Below are positions 6,541 to 13,093 of a stretch of 21,846 nucleotides of DNA, one piece after another. The notes under the pieces are model-generated. The model was not told the DNA's origin, searched no databases, and saw nothing but the letters and a program-made list of their open reading frames with translations. The stretch is taken from the NCBI GenBank assembly GCA_964343805.1, contig CAYFLR010000080.1, positions 1 through 21,846 on the forward strand. Direction: 5' to 3'. Source of the stretch: CAYFLR01 sp964343805 (GTDB taxonomy: Bacteria > Bdellovibrionota_B > Oligoflexia > CAYFLR01). Numbering within the stretch: the first letter of the stretch is position 1; each line of letters starts with the position of its first letter. The position numbers and the translations under genes were made by a program.

Positions 6541-8802
6541 ATGTGGATTAAGTTAGCCATCTTGTGTCTTTTGGTAACTGGATTTTTAGGCTGTAAAAAC
6601 CGATTGGATATGATGGAAGGTACAGATTCAGAACTGCAAGATCGTCGCAATCGAAATCGTGGTAATCAACGTCGTCATAGCGATAGCCACCGAGCTAGAA
6701 GGTATGATGGACCTCCTGTTGATATCAATATGGTCAATATGAAGCCACCCAAATATGATATCTGTGATCAATATGTAAATCTCTATAACCCACAGCCAGA
6801 AGATATCTTCAAAATGCGGTCCTGTGAGTTTGGTCGCGATGAAGCGGAGAGAATGGCAGAACGCTTTGGCGGAGGAAATGGTCGTATTCAAGGGTTTCTA
6901 CGTGGATATGCCTGGGGTATGCATAAAATGAGTCGTCTCTGGGAGAATAACGAAAGAGAAATTAGTAAAGGAGCTGATTCTATTCACTCACTTCGTGGGC
7001 AAATGCGAACCGGCGTTGACCAAGGTGAGAGTATTGGTCGGAGCAATGGAGAAAGTAAGGGACATAGTGATGCCATTGGGCGTTTTCAATCTATTGTCAA
7101 CCAAGGAGTCGATCCAGATATGTCGGTTGTCATTCCAGAGACATTTTACAAAGCGGAAGAGAATGCCTATGCTAAATATGTTGCAGTTGTACCCACTAGA
7201 GAGCAAATCCTAAGAAGAGAGATTAATGCGGCCAGTAATTTGCGCGTGTATGATTCCTGGGACAGTGTTTATCTTGGTGAAAAAGTTGATTATCACGCTT
7301 GGGAGTATTGGTATTCAGATGGCTTACATCGCTTCGAAAAAAGAAGGTGGTATGATTCTGCTAGCTCTCTTCAAATTTGGAAGAGAAGACCGATGGATAG
7401 TAAACCCAAGTATCAGCGACTCGACAAAGAATATCCAGGCAATTGTACTGGTCCGATTCCGGAAGGGCAACAATTTCCCGAGTGTAACCGTGCGGGTCTG
7501 CCTAGACTTAATCTCAAAGCCATATTTCATAACAGCTATAAAGAGTCTTATGGTTACTATGTGAATTATTATTTCTCTTCTAGTTATCATCGATCTCTTG
7601 ATGATGGATTCTTTGCCGGAGAGCAAGTGGGAAAACAATTAGGAAAGAGGATCGCTTTTTACAAAGGGGTTGAAAGCGCTTTTAATCAAGAGTTTAAAAG
7701 AAGTGCAGAGGATGCCTATTATAGAAGCTATGAAGACTCCTACCGAGATTCATTTGCCGCCACTTTTGATGAATATATGACAACTCCTCAACTTAGCATC
7801 AAATTTCTAAAGGTCATTGGTAAGGTCAATGATGGCATTTACAAGGCTGGAGAGGCTGTTGCTGCTGAATTTAATGTGACTAATATTGGTGGGGTAGGGA
7901 GCCCATTAACCGTTTATCTTTCTGGAGAAGTAACCAATCCTCAACAACAAACTTTAAGAGTCCCCAGGCTTGCAAGTAAGAAGCTAAGGACAGATTATAT
8001 CGCAACTTTAGAAGAAACACTGCCCGCTCGATCTTCTGCCCGGGTGAATCTTCATGTTAATGATCTTCCTTCCCAAGCCATCTATAATCGCATTCAAAAG
8101 GTGATGGAAATTAGAGATCGCAGAGTTTCGGTTTATGCCAATGATGGAAGAGCACGGGTGGAAATTTCCAGTGAGAATGTTTCTACCATACCTACACCAG
8201 CGACGGTGAAGGTTCAGCTATTACTCAATTCAAAAAACTGGGGTGAAGAGAATATTGGATTTGTGGGAGCAAAGCAAAGTTCGCATGCCGTTTTCGAAGT
8301 GAAAGGGCTGGATCCTTTTGAACTTATTAAAGGTGATAATCGGGTGACGCTCAAAGTTTTTATGAATGAAGACCTTATGGATGAAACTTCCTTTGCCTTG
8401 CAAACCTCTGATAGCAATTACGAGTTGGCTCGGTATTATGATCTCTTAGTTTCTGGTGGAGGAATTGTCCCGGAGCATGTACGACCTGAGGATCGCCTAT
8501 CTATGGTAACCCAATATTTAGTGGGAGTTAACTTAGAACAAGCTCGCAAATTTGGTCACTTTCGAGGAAACACCTATGCCGATCGACCCGACCAAACACT
8601 TTTGGGTCAATTAGTTAGAGTGTTCAAAAGTAAGCCTCAAAGCGATCAGGCTTTAGAGACTTATCTTATGCTGGGCCGTCAGCTCTACACTCATCGAGAG
8701 CATCTGTCTTGGGGTGAGAAGAGTTCTTATACGAAAATGGTTGAGAACTTTGAAATCGTAAGAGAGGGGGAAGACACCAGGCAGGTTAGTCAAACCGATT
8801 AA
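6541..8802 (+). CDS. Large predicted lipoprotein with period-4 small-residue (GxxxG) tracts
   Basis: 753 residues; ATG after a strong AGGGGG (6531-6536). The N terminus is a signal peptide ending in FLGC, with the candidate lipidated Cys at residue 18 (a lipobox with an atypical Phe at -3). An Arg/Asn/His-rich disordered stretch follows (about 35-54). Three tracts place a small residue at every fourth position: 98-126 (G,A,A,G,G,G,G,G), 158-178 (G,G,G,G,G,A) and 356-408 (fourteen positions, all Gly, Ala, Ser or Thr except Glu384). From about residue 418 the sequence becomes beta-rich, beginning with a CARDB-like pattern of a charged NDGIYKAGE turn and a VTNIGG strand. The C-terminal 150 residues look helical. 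Several Cys (75, 95, 302, 315) could form disulphides. I do not recognise a family. GxxxG repeats are known in FliH and Yae1-type helices, but neither fits this exported architecture. Its 3' end overlaps the convergent gene by 17 bp. Confidence 0.82.
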   Translation: MWIKLAILCLLVTGFLGCKNRLDMMEGTDSELQDRRNRNRGNQRRHSDSHRARRYDGPPVDINMVNMKPPKYDICDQYVNLYNPQPEDIFKMRSCEFGRDEAERMAERFGGGNGRIQGFLRGYAWGMHKMSRLWENNEREISKGADSIHSLRGQMRTGVDQGESIGRSNGESKGHSDAIGRFQSIVNQGVDPDMSVVIPETFYKAEENAYAKYVAVVPTREQILRREINAASNLRVYDSWDSVYLGEKVDYHAWEYWYSDGLHRFEKRRWYDSASSLQIWKRRPMDSKPKYQRLDKEYPGNCTGPIPEGQQFPECNRAGLPRLNLKAIFHNSYKESYGYYVNYYFSSSYHRSLDDGFFAGEQVGKQLGKRIAFYKGVESAFNQEFKRSAEDAYYRSYEDSYRDSFAATFDEYMTTPQLSIKFLKVIGKVNDGIYKAGEAVAAEFNVTNIGGVGSPLTVYLSGEVTNPQQQTLRVPRLASKKLRTDYIATLEETLPARSSARVNLHVNDLPSQAIYNRIQKVMEIRDRRVSVYANDGRARVEISSENVSTIPTPATVKVQLLLNSKNWGEENIGFVGAKQSSHAVFEVKGLDPFELIKGDNRVTLKVFMNEDLMDETSFALQTSDSNYELARYYDLLVSGGGIVPEHVRPEDRLSMVTQYLVGVNLEQARKFGHFRGNTYADRPDQTLLGQLVRVFKSKPQSDQALETYLMLGRQLYTHREHLSWGEKSSYTKMVENFEIVREGEDTRQVSQTD

Positions 8803-11140
8803 ATGTGTAGAGGAGCTCATCCTCTGTGAGCGGGGTTATCTGAGCATGATACAGAATTTGGTGCCCCGCATATTCCATAGTTAGGATAACCTTCCCATCC
8901 TGTACTTTCCATTTTTCATTTGCAACACCCTCTAAGAATTGCTGTGTAATACCTTTTCTTTTAAGGCTTTGCAGTACATCTTCGCTGAGCCTTACCGCTT
9001 TATTATCCACCCAAGCTATTCCATCGGCTTGGTAGGTTTTAAAATCAAGATCTAAATCCAGCCAGGCATAGAAAGGTTTTTCATCTCTCCAGATTCTTTC
9101 TTCACCCATGGTGTCGCCCAGTTGGCGGTAAAAATTGAAAGAGAGCCTAAAAACTTCCTTGGGAAAATCTCCTTGAATGGAGAAGTTATAATGGAAATCT
9201 TCTCTTGGAATTATGTGGTAACTCTTACTCTGATAGAGAGATACGATTTTTCCATGTTTATCTATACTTTGAAAGTCCACCTGTACAAATTGGGGAGCCA
9301 ATTCTTTTTTCACCGGGTACCAAAACTGATAGACGGCATTTAACTTTTTCTCTCCCTTTCTTGTCCAGTATTGATCATAGTACATATTGATAATCTTGGG
9401 GGGCGGAGGAGAATATTGCATAGAGGGTTTAATGGGAATGGGGGCTGTTTGGTACAACACATTCTCCTTTTGATCCAAGAAGGCGATCTGCATGGGAGCA
9501 GAAGGCTCAAAAAAGAAAAACTCTTCCAGGTGAAATGATTTTTGGTGAACTGGAAAGGTTGCTATCCCACTTCCACTATCTTGGAAGAGTATCGCTTTTT
9601 GGGCATAAGAGGCTCCGGTAAAATGAAGAGTACCTGCAAGGTGAAGCATGTTTCCTGGAGTGAATTGGAGGTTGAGTATTTTAAGCTGGTCATCAAATGG
9701 AACTTCACGGGTCCAAGGGTGAGAAGATGTATAGGCCTCTCCCCACTCCATACGGTATTCAAGCATACGATAAGGGGCTGGTTTTTTCTGTCTTTTGCCT
9801 GTGCTAAGATCATGCAGTATTTGTAGGAGATTCAGGTGAACATAGGGATTGGCCTTTAAATAATTATCTCTATCTATGGCAGGTGTCCCTGGATACCAAA
9901 GAAAGTCAGGGGCAACGGGATTGTGAGATGAAGGTCCATTTATCCACTCTCCTCCTATTATATTAAGCTCAGGATCTAGCTCTATGGTGGCTTGGTAAAT
10001 CTGTTTAAAACTGGTTTTGGTAGCTGATTGGTACTGCAATTCATGACTCGCTTCTTTTTGGTTGGAATCTTCATGAGAGCTTTGTTTTCGGAGGTCCACT
10101 TCCATTTCCACATTCAATAGATAGCGGGTGTTTTCTGCGGCATGTTGATAATTATGAGAATCATAATCGTACACGGAGTTCCACAGTGGGAGCTGAGATA
10201 TTTCTGTCCATCTCTCCTGCAAATCTTGTTTAACTTGAATTCGAGATGAGTTTGTTGGTGGAGGTAAGAGGCTAATTTTTCCTTCAGTAACGGGATAGTT
10301 CCATACCGGATTTTTACGATCAGTTTCCATGATAAAGGGGGACTTTTTCATTACTAATCTGTTAAACATAGTTATTAGAAGGCTGCCGGCATTGATGTCA
10401 CGGCAGCTTAGTTCCACTGGTCTTCCTTGCTTGTCAAGCTTTGGATGTTCATCATGGCATCTGCCACCCATAACTGTAAGATCATCTAATTGAAAATAGG
10501 ATAAGCCGAGCAAAGCTTTTATATCATTTGGATAGAAAGTAATAAGGAATCCATCTGGGTTAACAAGAGTGAACTCTTGATGCGGTTCCTCCACCGAGAT
10601 ACTTGCGGCTGAAATGCCATTACAAAAGCCTTCCCAATGCTCTCCCCACTCAGGATGATCTTTTCCTCTTAAAATCCTCTCAACAATGGTGGCAGAGAAA
10701 TTATAGTCTCCCACTAGCAGGTCATATTTTTCAATAGGGGAGAGCTCTTTGATGTATTTTTCAGCTTGGGAGTTCCCTCCTTTTTGGCGAACCAGCTCTT
10801 TTAGAATGTCTTGCCTGCTAGGAACTTTATAACCTAGGTAATTATAAACAGTTCCTTTTTTCCATCTGGCAGCCACTCCTCCTTTCCACTTTGACCAGAA
10901 AGAGGAACTCCACGGATCTTTTTGTGAATCGATTGTAAGGCGTTGACCATCTAGCGCGTTCGTCATTTTTAGGATGTTCAATTGGAGTTGTTGTGTGTTT
11001 TTTTGGTACCAAGTGAGACGATCCGGGTTATTTTTCCCTATGAAAGCCTCTTTGATAGAGCCACTTTTTCTCTGCTTACAAACCGGGAGGGTGAGTAATG
11101 CAAGGAATAATATGAGGAGAAGGCTTTTAAATCTGTGCAC
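8786..11140 (-). CDS. Exported transglutaminase-elicitor-like protein
   Basis: 784 residues from a GTG at 11140, with AGGA about 8 bases upstream. Residues 1-21 form a signal peptide ending LPVCK; a lipobox is possible, but Val at -1 is atypical. Residues about 165-285 carry motifs I associate with the TGase-elicitor (GP42-like transglutaminase) family: WEGFCNG (169-175, nucleophile Cys173), a YPNDIKALL segment (203-211), GGRCHD (225-230), DINAGSLLITMFN (248-260) and NPVWNYPV (277-284). In relatives I recall, the DxNxG motif is followed by a catalytic His; here that position is Leu255, so activity is uncertain. The C-terminal 400 residues are beta-rich and unassigned. If active, it would crosslink or amidate proteins outside the cytoplasm. 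The gene is convergent with, and overlaps, the tetrad-repeat lipoprotein gene. Confidence 0.65.
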   Translation of the reverse strand: MHRFKSLLLILFLALLTLPVCKQRKSGSIKEAFIGKNNPDRLTWYQKNTQQLQLNILKMTNALDGQRLTIDSQKDPWSSSFWSKWKGGVAARWKKGTVYNYLGYKVPSRQDILKELVRQKGGNSQAEKYIKELSPIEKYDLLVGDYNFSATIVERILRGKDHPEWGEHWEGFCNGISAASISVEEPHQEFTLVNPDGFLITFYPNDIKALLGLSYFQLDDLTVMGGRCHDEHPKLDKQGRPVELSCRDINAGSLLITMFNRLVMKKSPFIMETDRKNPVWNYPVTEGKISLLPPPTNSSRIQVKQDLQERWTEISQLPLWNSVYDYDSHNYQHAAENTRYLLNVEMEVDLRKQSSHEDSNQKEASHELQYQSATKTSFKQIYQATIELDPELNIIGGEWINGPSSHNPVAPDFLWYPGTPAIDRDNYLKANPYVHLNLLQILHDLSTGKRQKKPAPYRMLEYRMEWGEAYTSSHPWTREVPFDDQLKILNLQFTPGNMLHLAGTLHFTGASYAQKAILFQDSGSGIATFPVHQKSFHLEEFFFFEPSAPMQIAFLDQKENVLYQTAPIPIKPSMQYSPPPPKIINMYYDQYWTRKGEKKLNAVYQFWYPVKKELAPQFVQVDFQSIDKHGKIVSLYQSKSYHIIPREDFHYNFSIQGDFPKEVFRLSFNFYRQLGDTMGEERIWRDEKPFYAWLDLDLDFKTYQADGIAWVDNKAVRLSEDVLQSLKRKGITQQFLEGVANEKWKVQDGKVILTMEYAGHQILYHAQITPLTEDELLYTFNRFD

Positions 11141-11205
11141 CGTAAAAATCCTAATTTAAAATTATGAAGCCACGGTGTCTTTTCGGTTTTTTATTTGGAG
11201 ACTTT

Positions 11206-11255
11206 AAAAAAAAATAGCTTGGGGGGAGGATGGAGCCCCCGCATTTGGGAGCTCC
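11206..11255 (-). terminator. Terminator of hsp20 with overlapping alternative hairpins
   Basis: On the minus strand, GGAGCTCCC pairs with GGGGGCTCC (plus 11232-11255) with one wobble. The same G-run can instead pair with CCCCCC (plus 11221-11226), followed after six bases by nine T (plus 11206-11214). The second hairpin lies nearer the T-tract. It starts 8 bases after the hsp20 stop at 11264 and separates hsp20 from the transglutaminase-like gene. Confidence 0.65.
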
Positions 11256-11263
11256 TAGGGCAA

Positions 11264-11653
11264 TTAGTTAATTTCTATCTGTTTTTTCTGGGCTTTGGCT
11301 ACCTTAGGGAGAGTCAAGGTCAGCTCACCATTATTAAAATCGGCGGTTATTTTTTCCTCTTCTACATGACCATTGAGTTTAAAGGTCCGGGAGAATTTCC
11401 CAAAGGTTCTCTCACATTTCAGACAACTTTGTTCATCTTCTTTGAGGGTGCTTTTTCTTTCCCCAGAAACCGTTAGCTTTCCATCTTCTACTTCAATTTG
11501 TACATCTTTTTTATCAATACCTGGGATGTCTAGTTTTAAGAGGTATTCATTGTCTTGCTCTAAAATATCAGCCAGGGGTGTGAATTCCTGAGAGTATTCT
11601 GGTGTAAAAAATTGATTAAAACGTCTTTGGTGTGGTCTATAGCATGTTAACAT
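11264..11653 (-). CDS. Small heat-shock protein, Hsp20/alpha-crystallin family
   Basis: 129 residues from the ATG at 11653, chosen because AAGGAG lies at the ideal distance; a longer open frame to 11737 has no such site and would run over the promoter. The alpha-crystallin domain spans about residues 25-118, with the PLADIxE start, the LDIPGI strand and GELTLTLPK (109-117). The C-terminal IxI anchor is IEI (126-128). The N-terminal arm is short, about 24 residues. Family members are ATP-independent holdases that form oligomers and keep unfolded proteins soluble in the cytoplasm for DnaK and ClpB. Its promoter is of the sigma-54 type, with a 31-bp palindrome upstream. I see no CIRCE element or clear sigma-32 promoter. 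Two Cys (77, 80) in a CLKC arrangement are uncommon and may be redox-sensitive. Confidence 0.95.
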   Translation of the reverse strand: MLTCYRPHQRRFNQFFTPEYSQEFTPLADILEQDNEYLLKLDIPGIDKKDVQIEVEDGKLTVSGERKSTLKEDEQSCLKCERTFGKFSRTFKLNGHVEEEKITADFNNGELTLTLPKVAKAQKKQIEIN

Positions 11654-11659
11654 AATGTT

Positions 11660-11665
11660 CTCCTT
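11660..11665 (-). promoter_or_regulatory. Ribosome binding site that fixes the hsp20 start
   Basis: The minus strand reads AAGGAG six bases before the ATG at 11653. This favours the 129-residue protein over a 157-residue form starting at 11737. Confidence 0.85.
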
Positions 11666-11696
11666 TATAGTTTCAATTCGGTTAATATGTGAATAT

Positions 11697-11713
11697 AGCA
11701 AAGGGTGTGCCAA
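11697..11713 (-). promoter_or_regulatory. Sigma-54 (RpoN) promoter of hsp20
   Basis: The minus strand reads TTGGCAC, five bases, then TTGCT, matching the RpoN -24/-12 consensus. The invariant GG (11711-11710) and GC (11699-11698) are correctly spaced by 10 bases. The predicted start is near 11686, giving a leader of about 33 nt. Confidence 0.82.
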
Positions 11714-11765
11714 AATATGAAAATCAAGTAAAATCAACTGGTTATACTTTTGAGTTTTTTCTTTT

Positions 11766-11781
11766 GAGAACTTAATTTCTC
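11766..11781. promoter_or_regulatory. Second, weaker dyad related to the hsp20 activator site
   Basis: A 16-base near-palindrome with GAGAA and TTCTC arms around CTTAAT, pairing at 14 of 16 positions. It matches the left half of the 31-bp palindrome (11801-11816) at 13 of 16 positions, at a distance of 35 bp. It could be a second, lower-affinity site for the same activator. Confidence 0.4.
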
Positions 11782-11801
11782 TTTTAGTCCCTTTTTAAAA
11801 G

Positions 11802-11832
11802 GGAACTTCATTTCCCTTGGAAAAGAAGTTCC
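11802..11832. promoter_or_regulatory. 31-bp palindrome, probable sigma-54 activator site for hsp20
   Basis: The arms read GGAACTTCnTTTCC and GGAAAnGAAGTTCC around a 3-base centre, with 13 of 14 arm positions paired. The centre (11817) is about 130 bp upstream of the predicted hsp20 start, the usual place for an enhancer-binding protein. A perfect CCCTTTT-T-AAAAGGG dyad (11789-11803) abuts it. Confidence 0.6.
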
Positions 11833-11836
11833 TAAT

Positions 11837-11864
11837 TTGCAACTCCTTAGAATTAGGGTAAAAT
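11837..11864 (+). promoter_or_regulatory. Sigma-70-type promoter of the metallophosphoesterase gene
   Basis: TTGCAA (11837-11842), a 16-base spacer and TAAAAT (11859-11864) form a good housekeeping-type promoter. Perfect arms CCTAATT (11831-11837) and AATTAGG (11851-11857) straddle its -35 and spacer, a possible operator. The predicted start is near 11871. Confidence 0.5.
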
Positions 11865-11893
11865 CGAGCTGAATTGATTCTTGGAGTTTGATT

Positions 11894-13093
11894 TTGAATT
11901 ACCGAAGGTTTATTTTTGCGGCCGTTGCTCTTTTGTTTCTCATTTCCTCCCATAGCTATATTTGGATGCGATTAGTGAGAGACATCAAATGGAAAAAGCA
12001 GTGGCACAAGGTTTTGACACTTACCATAACCATTATTCCAATTCTGATGTTTTTCTCCATGGCGGCGGCACGATATCTGCCACGAAGTGTGATGGAATGG
12101 CCCTCTTTATTTGCCTTTGTTTGGATGGGGGCTCTTTTTTATATTCTATCGATTTTGCTCTTAGGGGATCTGATCTGGGGACTGGGTGAATTGACATTTT
12201 TTATTAAAAAGAGAGTTTCAAAGACTCCCAGCCCTACCGAGTCACCTCTGGTTTCGCGGCGGCTTTTCATAAAACGTGGGCTCGGAATTACTGCAGCTGG
12301 TAGTGCGAGTTTGGCTTGTGGATCGGGAATCCTGGCGGTGAATGGCGATTTTCATATACCTCACGTCCCAGTGGTTTTACCCAAATTACCCCTTCACTTT
12401 CAAGGGTTTAAAATTGCTTTGCTTTCGGATATTCACATCGGGTACTTTTTGGATCGGGAATTTATGGAAAAGACGGTGAAGCAAGTGAACCTTCTTAAGC
12501 CAGATATGATAGCCATCGTGGGCGATATGGTGGATGGAAAGGTGAGCATGTTAAAAGATGACGTAGCTCCCTTACAAGAATTAGAGGCCCCTTTTGGCTC
12601 TTACTTTGTATCTGGAAATCATGAGTTTTATTCAGGTATTGAAGAGTGGCTCAGTGAAGTGGATCGTTTGGGAATTAAAGTACTCCACAACGAGTTGATC
12701 ACTCTAGGTGACGCTGAAAAAGGAGTATTAGAAATAGCTGGAGTACATGATTATAGAGCTGGCAGTATGATTGCAAGTTACGCTCCCAGCTTTGAAGAAA
12801 TCATTAAAAGTCATAAAAAAGAGAATGAGCTCATCATGCTTGCTCATCAGCCCTCACATATTTATGAAGCGGATGCTGCGGGGGCGAGTTTACAACTCTC
12901 AGGTCACACTCATGGAGGGCAGATATGGCCTTTTGGATATCTCGTCTCTATTGTCCAGCCCTATGTTAAGGGCTTGCACCGTCATAGTACAAACACTCAA
13001 ATTTATGTGACCAAAGGGACCGGGTTTTGGGGTCCTCCCATGAGAATCGGTGCGCCGCCAGAAATCTCACTTATTGAGTTGAAACGATCTTGA
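11894..13093 (+). CDS. Membrane-anchored metallophosphoesterase (YkuE/YaeI-like)
   Basis: 399 residues if translation starts at the TTG at 11894, seven bases after GGAG; an in-frame TTG at 11888 is too close to that site. The N-terminal 100 residues hold about three membrane helices. A basic segment with SRRLFIKR (residues 121-128) then leads into a further hydrophobic stretch, which looks like an internal twin-arginine signal. The catalytic domain follows on the far side of the membrane. Its motifs are DIH (Asp179, His181), GDMVDG (Asp211), GNHEFY (Asn242, His243), LAHQP (His318) and SGHTHGG (His338, His340), all the expected two-metal ligands. YkuE/YaeI relatives hydrolyse phosphodiesters, and some act on lipid A precursors; the substrate here is unknown. 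It is divergent from hsp20 and overlaps the next phosphoesterase gene tail to tail by 23 bp. Confidence 0.9.
   Translation: MNYRRFIFAAVALLFLISSHSYIWMRLVRDIKWKKQWHKVLTLTITIIPILMFFSMAAARYLPRSVMEWPSLFAFVWMGALFYILSILLLGDLIWGLGELTFFIKKRVSKTPSPTESPLVSRRLFIKRGLGITAAGSASLACGSGILAVNGDFHIPHVPVVLPKLPLHFQGFKIALLSDIHIGYFLDREFMEKTVKQVNLLKPDMIAIVGDMVDGKVSMLKDDVAPLQELEAPFGSYFVSGNHEFYSGIEEWLSEVDRLGIKVLHNELITLGDAEKGVLEIAGVHDYRAGSMIASYAPSFEEIIKSHKKENELIMLAHQPSHIYEADAAGASLQLSGHTHGGQIWPFGYLVSIVQPYVKGLHRHSTNTQIYVTKGTGFWGPPMRIGAPPEISLIELKRS

Noticed and set aside
7226..7638. Overlapping open frames on both strands inside the lipoprotein gene
   Set aside because: They are shadows of the long frame 6541-8802, with no ribosome sites or family resemblance.
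11654..11737. N-terminal extension of Hsp20 to 157 residues
   Set aside because: It would cover the sigma-54 promoter and lacks a ribosome site; AAGGAG is placed for the ATG at 11653.
11981..12001. TGGCACAAGG followed by TTTTGA in the metallophosphoesterase gene as a sigma-54 site
   Set aside because: The invariant GC of the -12 element is missing and the site is within coding sequence.
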